64,000 nt of DNA from Agarivorans sp. TSD2052 (GCF_023238625.1 NZ_CP096670.1:4050001-4114000); one strand, 5' to 3'. Positions 8,413 through 17,612 are shown, numbered from the stretch's first letter. The notes: a model not told the origin generated them from the letters alone. Made by a program: numbers and translations.

Positions 8413-10824
8413 TTAACTTAGTGCGCTACACAAACTCACTAAATCTGCTTGCAGTGCTCCGGCGGTCACTTCTCTGCCAGCGCCAGGGCCTTGAATGACC
8501 AAGGGGTTTTTCTTGTACCACTGGCTCTCTATGGCAAAGATATTGTCACAAGGCTTTAAGTTGGCAAACGGATGTCGCTCATCAATGCTTGCTAAGCCTA
8601 CCTCAGCCTGCCCTTGAGGGTTTATCTTAGCCAGAAAACGAATCACCTTGCCTTGTCGTTTAGCATCATTGTAGGCTTGCAGCATAGGCTCATCTAACTC
8701 CACCATCGCATCAAGAAAATCTTCAAGCGCTAAGCCCGCTAAACGTTCAGGCACCAAAGACTGTAGTTGAATATCATCAAGCTCTAATGAAAAACCTGCT
8801 TCACGAGCCAAAATGAGCAGCTTACGTTGCACGTCGTTCCCGGATAAATCTTCTCGCGGGTCGGGTTCTGTTAGGCCTTGGTTAAGCGCATCCGCCAACA
8901 ACTCAGAAAAGGCCACTGAGCCATCATACTGTTGGAACAACCAGCTCAAGGTGCCAGAAAATATCCCCGATATAGCCAGAATCTGATCACCCGCTTGGCG
9001 CAAGTGCTGAATACTAGATTGCACCGGTAAACCAGCGCCAACCGTGGCATTGCTCAACCAATGTGAACCGTGATCAGCAAAGCTGGTTTTAAGGGCTGTG
9101 TAATTTGCTTGTTCACTGGCGCCCGCATGTTTATTGGCGGTAATCACATGAAAACCTCGGCGCGCAAACTCGCTATAATATGCGCTTACCGATTCACTGG
9201 CAGTAATATCTAAAACGACCAGTTCATCATAAGGGTGGCGGCTAAGCTTATCGAACAGATCAGGCCAAATCAGTGTAAGGTTTGGTTCGCCCGTCAAGGC
9301 TTGCTTGGCATCTAAGCCTGTAAAATCTAATTGACCACGTTGGCTAGAAAACACGCCGGCTAGACTCAAACTTAATGGGTAGCGCTGCTCTAATTCTGCT
9401 TTTTGCTCAGCAAACAAACTTAGCCATTGGCTACCTATGTTGCCTTTACCAAATACCACTAAACCTAGCTTACGTTTTTGTTTAAACAAGTTGGTGTGCA
9501 ACTCTTTAAGCAAGGGCTCTAAAGTGATTTTTCGAACTACCGCACACAAGCTCAACTTATCGGCACTCGAATGAATAAACTCGAGAGGCTGCTCAGCTAA
9601 CTGCTGAAAAAATTGGTAACACTGCTGCGGGTTATCACAGACACCTGCGCCAACCAATGCCACCAAACAATAGCCTTCGCTGCGCTCTACTCGCTGCACC
9701 TGAAACTGGGCAGCCAAGTGATCAATGCGTGTTAAGGCTTCATCCACTAACTCACGGGTATAGGCCATGCGTAAAGAGCCCGTTTCACTATGCTTGTGGC
9801 GAGTAGCTGGAGCCAAATGATTCTTTGCTAGCTCTGCTAATAAACCAGTAGCATGGCGACTAAAATCTTGCTTAAAAGTCAGCTCAAGTAACACGATATC
9901 GTCTACTGAGGTGACAATTTTAGCCGCGTTACTTTTTATACCTTTGCGATAGATAAGGGTTTGCCCATCTTTCGGAGCATAGCTACAGCGCAGATTCACT
10001 TTTTGTCTAGAACGAGCCAAGGGCTCTAACGTTCGCGCATGTAACACCGAGCTACCAATGCGAGACAGTTCAGAGGCTTCATTCAAAGCCAACTGTTCTA
10101 ACAGCTGCGCATCCTTTACTAGGCGCGGGTCAGCGCTGTAAATACCGGCCACATCACTCCAAATAGTGGTAGAGATGGCATCAGCCAAAGCGGCGAGTTC
10201 AGTAGCCGAATAATCACTGCCATTGCGCCCTAAGGTTACAGTACGCCCTTGGCTATCGCTACAAATGAAGCCGGTAACGACTATTCTACAAGCCGATTTA
10301 GCCGCTAAGCACTGTGCTAATAATGGCGCACTTTGTTCAACATCAACTTGAGGCTGAGCTGATAATTCCGCTTTAAAAAATTCTCGAGAATCTAACCATT
10401 CGGCTTGGCAGTCTAATTCGCTGAGTAATGCTGCTAACAAACGGGCTGACCAGCGTTCGCCAAAAGACAACAGCTGGTTAATATTAAAGGTACTGAGCTC
10501 GCCCTCTAATACACTGGCAATTTGATGATGCTCACGATCTAAAGCGCTGACAATTTGCTTGGCCTTTTGCTCAGTTAATAACTCATTAACTAACTTAGAT
10601 TGAAACTCAATAAGCCCTTTTAGAGCCTCGCCCGTAGCATCATCTGCTTGCTTGGCTAGCTCAATGATCTTCAGTAAACGATTAGTCGTTTTACCGGCTG
10701 CTGACACAACAATAAGATCATGGGGCTGAGAATGTTCAGCAACAATATTGGCAACGCGCTTAAAACAACCCGCATCGGCCAAACTGCTACCGCCAAATTT
10801 ATGAACATGCCTATTTACTGACAC
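8413..10824 (-). CDS. metL: Bifunctional aspartokinase II / homoserine dehydrogenase II
   Basis: An 803-residue fused enzyme for the first and third steps of the aspartate pathway to methionine and threonine. The kinase half (about 1-450) has KFGGSSLAD at residues 9-17 and GRNGSDYSA; the dehydrogenase half (about 455-803) has the NAD(P)-binding motif VVFGKGNIGSQW, the stretch VITANKHAG and SGTLSWLF. Length is close to E. coli MetL (810). It lies 30 bp after metB in the order metB-metL, as in E. coli, where methionine and MetJ repress transcription. The adjacency to metB and metJ favours MetL over ThrA. Confidence 0.95.
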   Translation of the reverse strand: MSVNRHVHKFGGSSLADAGCFKRVANIVAEHSQPHDLIVVSAAGKTTNRLLKIIELAKQADDATGEALKGLIEFQSKLVNELLTEQKAKQIVSALDREHHQIASVLEGELSTFNINQLLSFGERWSARLLAALLSELDCQAEWLDSREFFKAELSAQPQVDVEQSAPLLAQCLAAKSACRIVVTGFICSDSQGRTVTLGRNGSDYSATELAALADAISTTIWSDVAGIYSADPRLVKDAQLLEQLALNEASELSRIGSSVLHARTLEPLARSRQKVNLRCSYAPKDGQTLIYRKGIKSNAAKIVTSVDDIVLLELTFKQDFSRHATGLLAELAKNHLAPATRHKHSETGSLRMAYTRELVDEALTRIDHLAAQFQVQRVERSEGYCLVALVGAGVCDNPQQCYQFFQQLAEQPLEFIHSSADKLSLCAVVRKITLEPLLKELHTNLFKQKRKLGLVVFGKGNIGSQWLSLFAEQKAELEQRYPLSLSLAGVFSSQRGQLDFTGLDAKQALTGEPNLTLIWPDLFDKLSRHPYDELVVLDITASESVSAYYSEFARRGFHVITANKHAGASEQANYTALKTSFADHGSHWLSNATVGAGLPVQSSIQHLRQAGDQILAISGIFSGTLSWLFQQYDGSVAFSELLADALNQGLTEPDPREDLSGNDVQRKLLILAREAGFSLELDDIQLQSLVPERLAGLALEDFLDAMVELDEPMLQAYNDAKRQGKVIRFLAKINPQGQAEVGLASIDERHPFANLKPCDNIFAIESQWYKKNPLVIQGPGAGREVTAGALQADLVSLCSALS

Positions 10825-10854
10825 TGAATACCTCTCTACAACTTTTAGCCAAAC

Positions 10855-12012
10855 TTAAAGTTTGGCAAAGGCCTGCTGTAAGTCATTAACTAAATCTTGG
10901 GCGTCTTCTAAACCCACCGACACGCGTAATAGCTGATTAGAAATCCCTGCCTCTGCCAAGGCGTCACTCGACATGGCGGCATGTGTCATGGTCGCAGGGT
11001 GGGCGATTAAACTCTCTACTCCACCTAACGACTCGGCCAAGGAAAACAGCTGCAACGCTTTCAAAAATTTCACCATTTGGCTCTCATCTAAAGCCAATTC
11101 AAAACTCAACATAGCACCAAAACCACGCTGCTGGCTTTGCGCTAGCGCATGGCCCGGGTGCTCAGGTAAACCAGGATAATAAATGTTGCCCACAGCGCTT
11201 TGCTGCTGCAAACACGCCACAATGGCTTGTGCATTTTCCTGATGGACATTCATTCTGGCCTTGAGAGTCCGTAAGCCACGCAAGGTGAGATAGGAATCAA
11301 AGGCAGAGCCAGTTAAGCCCAAACAATTAGCCCACCAAGCTAGCTGCTCGGCTAACTCATCAGTGGCCGCTACGACCATTCCGGCCACCACGTCAGAGTG
11401 GCCATTTATGTATTTAGTGGCCGAATGCACCACAATATCTGCGCCTAACAAAATAGGGGTTTGCAGGGCTGGCGATAAGAAGGTGTTATCTACCACCACC
11501 AAGGCCCCCACAGCATGTGCTTGCTCGGCAATAGTCTTAATATCAACAATTCGCAATAAAGGATTACTTGGCGTTTCTAGCCAAACAATTTTAGGTTTTT
11601 TGGTTAATAGCTCAGCCAGTGCTGACGAATCATTTTGATCTACAAAAGCCACTTCAAAAGCACTTTTCTTAGCCAGACTATCAAATAAGCGGTAACTGCC
11701 GCCGTAGCAATCATGAGGAGCAATCAGTAAATCACCCGGCTCTAATAAGGCTGTAACCAAGTTAATCGCCGACATACCGGTATTGGTAATGACCGCGCCC
11801 GCGCCATGCTCTAAATTGGCAATGGCTTCGGCCAAAATGTGGCGTGTAGGGTTGCCTGAGCGGCTGTAATCAAATTGGCGTTTCTGGTTAAAATCAGCAA
11901 AGCTGTAGTTGCTCGACAAATAAATGGGCGGAACTACTGCGCCGTGCTGGCTATCACTTTCAATACCGCTGCGCACTGCTATGGTGGCTGCTTGAAGATC
12001 TTTTAAAGACAT
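10855..12012 (-). CDS. metB: Cystathionine gamma-synthase
   Basis: A 385-residue PLP enzyme that joins an activated homoserine ester and cysteine to give cystathionine. The PLP lysine is Lys200 in [16 protein letters not shown]. The N-terminal region has IYLSSNYSF and the substrate-phosphate region SGNPTRH. E. coli MetB has 386 residues. The ATG at 12012 has GAGGGAG 11 bases upstream. Its promoter overlaps the tandem met boxes, so MetJ with S-adenosylmethionine should repress it. Cystathionine beta-lyase is a related fold, but operon position and length favour MetB. Confidence 0.95.
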   Translation of the reverse strand: MSLKDLQAATIAVRSGIESDSQHGAVVPPIYLSSNYSFADFNQKRQFDYSRSGNPTRHILAEAIANLEHGAGAVITNTGMSAINLVTALLEPGDLLIAPHDCYGGSYRLFDSLAKKSAFEVAFVDQNDSSALAELLTKKPKIVWLETPSNPLLRIVDIKTIAEQAHAVGALVVVDNTFLSPALQTPILLGADIVVHSATKYINGHSDVVAGMVVAATDELAEQLAWWANCLGLTGSAFDSYLTLRGLRTLKARMNVHQENAQAIVACLQQQSAVGNIYYPGLPEHPGHALAQSQQRGFGAMLSFELALDESQMVKFLKALQLFSLAESLGGVESLIAHPATMTHAAMSSDALAEAGISNQLLRVSVGLEDAQDLVNDLQQAFAKL

Positions 12013-12043
12013 TTGCTGATTTACTCCCTCAATTTATCCTGCC

Positions 12044-12071
12044 ACTTTACCACCAGCAAAAAAGACGTCAA
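12044..12071 (-). promoter_or_regulatory. Probable metBL promoter overlapping met boxes
   Basis: On the minus strand a -35 box TTGACG (12071-12066) lies inside the first met box, with TAAAGT (12049-12044) as -10 at 16 bp spacing. MetJ bound to the boxes would cover the -35 region. Confidence 0.55.
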
Positions 12072-12094
12072 CACTTCTAGACGTCTAAATGTCT
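12063..12094. promoter_or_regulatory. Four tandem met boxes (MetJ operator)
   Basis: Four contiguous 8-bp units, AGACGTCA, ACACTTCT, AGACGTCT and AAATGTCT, fit the MetJ consensus AGACGTCT; the third is a perfect match. MetJ dimers with S-adenosylmethionine bind such arrays cooperatively. The array lies between the divergent metB and metJ genes and so serves both. Confidence 0.93.
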
Positions 12095-12105
12095 TTGCTG
12101 TTGGA

Positions 12106-12134
12106 TTGCTAAGTGGCTTTTCCCCCGTTACAAT
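12106..12134 (+). promoter_or_regulatory. Probable metJ promoter
   Basis: -35-like TTGCTA at 12106-12111 and -10 TACAAT at 12129-12134 with 17 bp spacing, about 30 bases before the metJ ATG. The met boxes lie just upstream of the -35 element, suggesting autorepression. Confidence 0.5.
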
Positions 12135-12165
12135 AGGGTCTCTTTGGTTTAGTGTGTATTGTAGT

Positions 12166-12465
12166 ATGTCGACAGAATGGAACGGTGAGTGGATCAGCCC
12201 TTACGCTGAACACGGTAAAAAAAGCGAACAAGTTAAGAAAATCACAGTATCTATACCTCTTAAGGTTTTAAAGATATTGACTGATGAACGTACCCGCAGA
12301 CAAATTAATAACTTGCGTCACGCCACCAATAGCGAATTGCTTTGCGAAGCTTTTTTACATGCCTATACTGGTCAGCCCCTGCCCGATGATGCCGACTTAC
12401 AAAAAGATAAGCCAGATCCGGCCTTAGAAAAGGCCGCCCTAGCAGAACTCAATAAAGAAGATTAG
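12166..12465 (+). CDS. metJ: Methionine regulon repressor MetJ
   Basis: A 99-residue ribbon-helix-helix repressor. The DNA-contacting strand [20 protein letters not shown] and the stretch [19 protein letters not shown] are nearly identical to E. coli MetJ (105 residues). S-adenosylmethionine is its corepressor. The C-terminal tail after residue 80 differs and is slightly shorter, ending in an acidic NKED. The frame is open back to 12013, but the family start [17 protein letters not shown] begins at 12166, downstream of the operators. It is divergent from metB. Confidence 0.97.
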   Translation: MSTEWNGEWISPYAEHGKKSEQVKKITVSIPLKVLKILTDERTRRQINNLRHATNSELLCEAFLHAYTGQPLPDDADLQKDKPDPALEKAALAELNKED

Positions 12466-12467
12466 AA

Positions 12468-12490
12468 AAAGCCGCTGTTAGAGCGGCTTT
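12468..12490. terminator. Bidirectional terminator between metJ and rhlE
   Basis: AAAGCCGCT-GTTAG-AGCGGCTTT forms a hairpin two bases after the metJ stop. T-runs follow on both strands, TTTGCTTT on plus and five T residues on minus, so it can end both convergent transcripts. Confidence 0.87.
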
Positions 12491-12555
12491 GCTTTAACTG
12501 CATGCCAATGAATTTAGTCTTAAGACTACGGCTGCTTTCTTTAATCTGCTTGTTG

Positions 12556-13842
12556 TCATTTATTGCGCGGTCGTTTTTTGCCACTGCGATTAGCCACCTT
12601 GGGCTGACGACTTCCTCGCCCTTTAGCTCGGCCTTGCGGTTCTGGGTCTGGCTCAAAATTGCCATATTCGTCATCATCATCCGATATATTCACGGCTTGC
12701 TTCGGTTTGGGCTTGGGCGCAAAGCCAGGGACAATGTCATGTTTGAACTTCAGGCCCGTTAAGCGCTCTATTGCTCTCAACTGTTTAGTTTCATCCTCAC
12801 TAAACAGTGAAACCGCTAAACCAAAGCTGCCAGCTCGACCAGTACGACCAATTCGGTGCACATAGTCTTCTGCTACATAGGGCAGATCGACGTTAATCAC
12901 ACAAGACAGTTGACTAACATCTATACCTCGAGAAGCAATATCAGTAGCAACTAACACTGCAACACTGCCGTCTCTAAACCCTTCTAAAGCTAATGTACGA
13001 GCATGTTGGGTTCGGTTAGCATGGATAGAAGCGGCACTAATGCCAGCCGTTTCAAGCTGAGAGGCTAAACTGTCAGCACCCAGTTTAGTACGACTAAACA
13101 CCAACACTTGAGGCCAATTATTACGCTTAATAAGGTGAATCAGCAGCTCACTTTTACGCGCTTTGTCTACCGGATGGAGACGCTGCTTAACCGAATCAAC
13201 CGTGCTGTTTGCGGCGGCAACTTCAATCAACAGCGGATTATTGAGCATACCGCTCGCCAGCGATTTGATCTGTTTTGAAAAGGTCGCTGAAAACATCAAG
13301 GTTTGACGTTTGCTAGGCAGTACACTTTGGAGGTAGCTCATCTCGTCGATAAACCCTAAGTCCAGCATACGGTCGGCTTCATCTAACACCAAGATCTCAA
13401 GCTGATCGAAGCGAATCGCTTGCTGCTTGTATAGATCAATCAAACGGCCAGGGGTGGCAACCAAGATATCTACACCCGCTTGCAACTGTGTTATTTGCGG
13501 TTCTATCCTCACCCCCCCCATCACCGCCGCTGATTGAATATTCATATGACGGCTGTAGTTTTGTACATTCATGAGCACTTGAGTGGCAAGTTCTCGAGTG
13601 GGAGTAATAACAAGTGCACGAACCGAGCTAGCCTTCGGGCTAGCAGCGCCAGATAACAACTGTACCATCGGTAGGGTAAAACCCGCTGTTTTACCGGTAC
13701 CCGTTTGTGCCACCGCCATAACATCACGTTGACTCAGTACCGCCGGAATCGCTTCGAGTTGGATCGGTGTTGGTTTTGTATAACCTTGTTCAGCAACACT
13801 TTTCAACAGCGCACTACACAAGCCTAGTAACTCAAATGACAT
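12556..13842 (-). CDS. rhlE: DEAD-box ATP-dependent RNA helicase, RhlE type
   Basis: A 428-residue helicase. Q motif region GYTKPTPIQ (20-28), Walker A AQTGTGKT (45-52), DEAD at 154-157, SAT (about 187) and HRIGRTGRAG in the C-terminal RecA domain. The tail is basic and rich in Gly, Arg and Lys, typical of RhlE proteins that act on ribosome assembly and RNA turnover. The frame is open to 13887, but the ATG at 13842 has GAGG 8 bases upstream and gives the family start MSFELLGL. The subgroup call against other DEAD helicases is by overall resemblance. Confidence 0.88.
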   Translation of the reverse strand: MSFELLGLCSALLKSVAEQGYTKPTPIQLEAIPAVLSQRDVMAVAQTGTGKTAGFTLPMVQLLSGAASPKASSVRALVITPTRELATQVLMNVQNYSRHMNIQSAAVMGGVRIEPQITQLQAGVDILVATPGRLIDLYKQQAIRFDQLEILVLDEADRMLDLGFIDEMSYLQSVLPSKRQTLMFSATFSKQIKSLASGMLNNPLLIEVAAANSTVDSVKQRLHPVDKARKSELLIHLIKRNNWPQVLVFSRTKLGADSLASQLETAGISAASIHANRTQHARTLALEGFRDGSVAVLVATDIASRGIDVSQLSCVINVDLPYVAEDYVHRIGRTGRAGSFGLAVSLFSEDETKQLRAIERLTGLKFKHDIVPGFAPKPKPKQAVNISDDDDEYGNFEPDPEPQGRAKGRGSRQPKVANRSGKKRPRNK

Positions 13843-13913
13843 AGAAAAACCTCGGTTACAGCAGCACCGCTTCGTCAGTCTAAGCAAGGCTGTTTAACGG
13901 TGGTCGAACGCTT

Positions 13914-14012
13914 TTAGGGCTCAAGTGCTTTAGCTAATCGTGCGGCCAGCCACAGCAACATTGACACCAACAGAACTAGCCAAGGGTTGTCGATTCGGCT
14001 TAAGCGAGCAAT
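13914..14012 (-). CDS. Possible small single-span membrane protein (non-ATG start)
   Basis: Upstream of rhlE, one minus-strand frame reads about 32 residues, ending with a hydrophobic helix (NPWLVLLVSMLLWLAARL) and a basic/acidic tail KALEP. The only candidate start at the beginning of the frame is ATT; TTG, GTG and ATG starts further in would cut into the helix. No clear ribosome site is seen. The sequence looks protein-like but could be chance or a degraded remnant. Confidence 0.25.
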   Translation of the reverse strand: MARLSRIDNPWLVLLVSMLLWLAARLAKALEP

Positions 14013-14096
14013 CTACAACGCTAAAGATAAAACGGGCTGATAAGACTGTAATATATAACCGCTAAACGCCCCTTGCAGATTATCTAGCAATGAAAC

Positions 14097-14348
14097 TTAC
14101 TTCTGAAGCTGCTCTTTGGCGGCTTCAACTTTCGAGAAATCTAAACCTAACTCGTTTACCGCTTCTTTAATCAAAGCGGGGTTTTGCATCACCTGGCCGA
14201 GCATAAGTTGAAGTTTTTCTTGAGGTAAGCCCAACTGAGAGATCGTTGCCATTGCTGCAAGAGGATTGTCTGTCAGCGCTTGAAACACCTCGCCGATCTG
14301 TTGGTCACTAATATTGTTCTCTTTCAACATTGCAATAATTGGGTTCAT
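14097..14348 (-). CDS. DUF2999 family small protein
   Basis: An 83-residue protein, all helical in character and without a signal or membrane span. MNPIIAMLKENNISDQQI and NPLAAMATISQLGLP match the DUF2999 family of Vibrio, Shewanella and relatives. The function is unknown. The ATG at 14348 is preceded by AAAGG at 7 bases; a GTG at 14366 in frame is not needed. It is a lone gene, divergent from the vanZ-like gene. Confidence 0.85.
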   Translation of the reverse strand: MNPIIAMLKENNISDQQIGEVFQALTDNPLAAMATISQLGLPQEKLQLMLGQVMQNPALIKEAVNELGLDFSKVEAAKEQLQK

Positions 14349-14537
14349 CACATTACCTTTAAACACTAAACAAAATAAGGGAGCAGTCTACCATTTGACT
14401 GAATATGATGACACTGACAACCACCACCTTGTTAACCCGGTTAACGCAGTCTCTATGATTCAGCATCATTCGCTTATCTCAAGTTGAACGGCCTGTTATA
14501 TTGCTTTGCAAGTCTTCTTGTTCTTTAGCGATTGATT

Positions 14538-14970
14538 ATGAATAAACTGGCCACTGTATTCGCAGCAGTCTTTCTTGGCTTTATTTTGTGGGTTATTTAT
14601 TTAGCGAATACTGGCGGCTCTAGCGTGTTTTTTTAACTTTGTAGCCTCGTTTCCTTATGGCGACAAATTAGGCCACTTTTGCCTTTTTGGCACACTCACG
14701 TTTATCTTGGTGATCGCCCTGAAGTTTCGCGTTTTAGCCATTGCGAGTGTTCGGCTTTATTGGGGAGCTATTTTGGTGACTATATTTGCCCTTGGTGAAG
14801 AGCTCAGCCAAGCATTTATACCGCATCGCACGTTTGACCTTATCGACGCCTCGGCAGACATGCTCGGCATAGCCATCGCTTCTATGTCTTGTTTTCTAAT
14901 CAATCGTTACTATGCGAATCAGCAAAGTAAGTCACCGTTGTCACCGGGAGAAACTAAGCCTATCGCTTAG
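14538..14970 (+). pseudogene. VanZ-family membrane protein gene, interrupted by a 1-nt frameshift
   Basis: From the ATG at 14538 the frame runs 32 codons (MNKLATVFAAVFLGFILWVI...GGSSVFF) and stops at TAA 14634-14636, directly after seven T residues (14628-14634). Reading on with one base fewer gives NFVASFPYGDKLGHFCLFGTLTFILVIAL and continues without stop to 14970. PYGDKLGHF and GEELSQAFIPHRTFDLIDASADMLG are typical of VanZ-like proteins, which are small polytopic membrane proteins of about 120-145 residues. The two halves therefore form one gene of about 143 residues. The defect may be a real mutation, a homopolymer sequencing error, or a site of +1 ribosomal or polymerase slippage. The true function is unknown; VanZ itself is linked to teicoplanin resistance. 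Confidence 0.82.
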
Positions 14971-14982
14971 TCTGATTGAGCC

Positions 14983-14997
14983 CAGTGCTTTGCACTG
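14983..14997. terminator. Short perfect hairpin after the vanZ-like gene
   Basis: CAGTGC-TTT-GCACTG, 12 bases after the stop, without a T-tract. Possibly a weak terminator. Confidence 0.3.
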
Positions 14998-15093
14998 TAA
15001 GGCGGTCGGACCTATACCAACATCAACTAGCGGCTTATTAAAGTAAGATATAAAAGCCGCCTAAGTCTAGGTGGGGAGCCAGAGGCATATCGC

Positions 15094-15561
15094 CTATTTA
15101 ATACCGTGCTTTTCCAAGAAAGGTTTTACTCGTTCCATCAACATCGCTTGTTTAGATTGCGCCTCTTGCATGCCTACTTGGGCACCTACCTGCATTAAGT
15201 GGGCTGAATTTTCTAAGAATTTTTTACCGACTGGCGTTTGGTAAAACTTTGTAATCTCGATGATTTCATCATCAGTAAAGGTTTGTGTGTACAGCTCTTT
15301 CATATCATTAATGATTTTCGGACGGTCGATATCTTCATTAAACCAAGCACGAAAAATACCCTTAAGCTCTTCCTTACCCTCATTATCCAATCTAAATTGA
15401 GCGGTCATCTGATCAATGGTTGGCATCATGGCCTCGAATCCACCCTCAAACTGCTGGTCCATCTTCATAACCTTAAACATCTCATCGATTGGCGTTTCTT
15501 GAGCCATCGTAGGCGCCACAAAGGTTAAAACCATCAATGGTAATAGTAAATATTTGTTCAC
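15094..15561 (-). CDS. Exported DUF2059 domain-containing protein
   Basis: A 155-residue protein. The signal peptide is MNKYLLLPLMVLTFVAPTMA (cleavage after residue 20). The helical DUF2059 domain at about 75-140 includes YTQTFTDDEIIEITKFYQTP and GKKFLENSAHLM. The family is periplasmic in Gram-negative bacteria, and its role is unknown. It stands alone between the vanZ-like gene and the LysR regulator. Confidence 0.85.
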   Translation of the reverse strand: MNKYLLLPLMVLTFVAPTMAQETPIDEMFKVMKMDQQFEGGFEAMMPTIDQMTAQFRLDNEGKEELKGIFRAWFNEDIDRPKIINDMKELYTQTFTDDEIIEITKFYQTPVGKKFLENSAHLMQVGAQVGMQEAQSKQAMLMERVKPFLEKHGIK

Positions 15562-15727
15562 TTTCTATCCTTGTATATGGGTGCTGAGAAAAGTACTGAT
15601 AAATCGTTGACTAACATTAACAAGCAAGTGGCAATAGTCCACATTTTAAAGTGATTTTAATCGCAATTTACCGGAGCGTGATACCCAGACTCACCTAAAA
15701 CCCGGTGATGAGTGCATGAATAATTTG

Positions 15728-16621
15728 TCAGGTGCATTGCTGAATTTGTTTGATTAACCATTGAACACTCTCTTGGCTATCGTATAACTGATGAGTAAAC
15801 ATGCTTAACGATAGCTCGGGTATGCCCTCTGGTAGCTCAACGATGCGTACCGGTAGCATTTGTTCGAGTTCTTTGGCAATCCGTTGCGGCACACACATTA
15901 AGTTACGGGTATTGGCGGTGACCATTGCGCCCACCGCATAGCTTTGCACCGTCATTGAAATCTGCCGAGCTTGGTGCTGCGCCAGTAGCCATCGGTCGAT
16001 GGGATCGGCACCCGAGTTAATTAAGGGTAGGTGTACCTGTGGCGTCTCTACAAAGTCTCTAAAGGTAAACTTTTCAGGAAAGTTGCTCTGTTGTTTGGAC
16101 ACAATGCCCACATAAGGATCGCTTAGCCAATGATAACGGTGATAATAACGCGGCATATTTTGCAATGTATCCACCCCTAACATCAGGTCTATTCGGCCTT
16201 GTTCTACCCGCTCCATTTGGATGTTTTCGGAAAGAATGTCTACCGCAATTCGTGCATTGGGTGCACTGTTCTCCATTTTTTTGCCCAATTTAGGCAGTGC
16301 ATAAAACTCAAAGTAGTCGATAGCACCAATGTAAAACGTTTTGGCGTCGAGTAAGGGGTTAAATGGCTTCATTTTGGCTAAGGCCATGTCTATCGAACTT
16401 AGGCCCTTTTCAATATCAGGTAATAAGGCTTGAGCCAGCGGTGTTGGCTCCATGCCGGTGCGGGTTTTGATAAATAACGGGTTATCAAAACGATGACGCA
16501 GTTTAGACAAAATATGGCTAGCCGCTGACTGGCTCATAAACAGCTTTTGGGCGGCTTTAGATAAATGCCTTTCCCTTTCTAATACCACCAGCAGGCGTAG
16601 TTGATTTATATCTATGTCCAC
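15728..16621 (-). CDS. LysR-family transcriptional regulator
   Basis: A 297-residue LysR regulator. The winged helix is at residues 1-65, including LSKAAQKLFMSQSAASHILSKL at about 20-41, and an effector-binding domain follows at about 92-295. It is divergent from aguB with about 105 bp between the starts, the classic LysR arrangement, so it likely controls the agmatine operon. The effector might be agmatine, N-carbamoylputrescine or putrescine (inference). I cannot assign it to a named member. Confidence 0.88.
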   Translation of the reverse strand: MDIDINQLRLLVVLERERHLSKAAQKLFMSQSAASHILSKLRHRFDNPLFIKTRTGMEPTPLAQALLPDIEKGLSSIDMALAKMKPFNPLLDAKTFYIGAIDYFEFYALPKLGKKMENSAPNARIAVDILSENIQMERVEQGRIDLMLGVDTLQNMPRYYHRYHWLSDPYVGIVSKQQSNFPEKFTFRDFVETPQVHLPLINSGADPIDRWLLAQHQARQISMTVQSYAVGAMVTANTRNLMCVPQRIAKELEQMLPVRIVELPEGIPELSLSMFTHQLYDSQESVQWLIKQIQQCT

Positions 16622-16726
16622 AGTTATCGATATCTCTCATATACAAATAAAAAAATAGCGTTTTTATAATAACCCTTTTTAAGATAAAAATGTTCCATAG
16701 TTTGCATCACCCGTATAGGAATTGGG

Positions 16727-17608
16727 ATGAGAAAAGTCACTGTAGCCGCCACACAAATGTCTTGTTCATGGAACATAGAAGAAAATCTTGCCAAGGCAGA
16801 ATATTTAGTAAGAGAAGCCGCCGCCAAAGGCGCGCAAATCATCCTGCTTCAAGAACTGTTTGAAACACCATATTTTTGTATTGAAATTGAAGAGTCATAT
16901 CACAAGCTCGCCAGTTACTTAGAAGATAATTTGGCCTTTAAAAAGCTCTCTGAGTTAGCCAAGGAGCTAGAAGTGGTGTTGCCCTTCAGCTGGTTTGAAA
17001 AAGCGGGCAACGTGAAATTTAACTCTTTGGCGATGATTGATGCCGATGGTTCGCTGTTAGGCATTTATCGAAAAACCCATATCCCCGATAGTGATGGATA
17101 TTTAGAGAAATACTACTTTAGCCCTGGCGATACCGGCTTCAAGGTTTGGAACACCCGTTATGCCAAAGTTGGCATTGGTATTTGCTGGGATCAGTGGTTT
17201 CCAGAAACCGCCCGTAGCCTCGCCTTACAAGGTGCCGAGTTAATATTTTTTCCAACCGCTATTGGCAGTGAGCCAAGCCAACCAGAGCTAGACTCTCAAC
17301 CGCATTGGCAATGTGTGATGCAGGGGCATGCCGCTGCCAATCAGGTGCCAGTGATAGCCTCTAACCGAATTGGCTGCGAACAAGCAAAGTCTCGCGATCA
17401 TCAAATCACCTTCTTTGGGTCTTCGTTTATTGCCAATTACACCGGCGAAGTACTGGCTAAAGCCAGCCGCGATACTCAAGAGGTACTCGTACACCAGTTT
17501 GATCTAGACGAGATTGAGTTTCAGCGCAGCGCTTGGGGGCTATTTAGAGATCGACGCCCCGAGCATTACCAACACTTATTAACCCTAGATGGTCAGTTAA
17601 AGGATTAG
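16727..17608 (+). CDS. aguB: N-carbamoylputrescine amidase
   Basis: A 293-residue nitrilase-superfamily enzyme that hydrolyses N-carbamoylputrescine to putrescine, CO2 and ammonia. The catalytic triad is visible: Glu43 (LLQELFETPYF), Lys116 (YRKTHIPD) and Cys153 (GIGICWDQWFPE). Length and motifs agree with AguB of Pseudomonas and plants. GGAATTGGG precedes the ATG. It is the first gene of an operon with a permease (4-bp gap) and aguA, so the last two steps of the arginine decarboxylase route to putrescine are encoded together. Confidence 0.95.
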   Translation: MRKVTVAATQMSCSWNIEENLAKAEYLVREAAAKGAQIILLQELFETPYFCIEIEESYHKLASYLEDNLAFKKLSELAKELEVVLPFSWFEKAGNVKFNSLAMIDADGSLLGIYRKTHIPDSDGYLEKYYFSPGDTGFKVWNTRYAKVGIGICWDQWFPETARSLALQGAELIFFPTAIGSEPSQPELDSQPHWQCVMQGHAAANQVPVIASNRIGCEQAKSRDHQITFFGSSFIANYTGEVLAKASRDTQEVLVHQFDLDEIEFQRSAWGLFRDRRPEHYQHLLTLDGQLKD

Positions 17609-17612
17609 ACGC

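Noticed and set aside
12013-12165. Longer MetJ reading frame
   Set aside because: It would translate through the met boxes and the promoter; the MetJ family starts at 12166.
12462-12865. Several short frames at the rhlE 3' end
   Set aside because: They are shadows of the rhlE coding sequence, whose basic tail and helicase motifs are clear.
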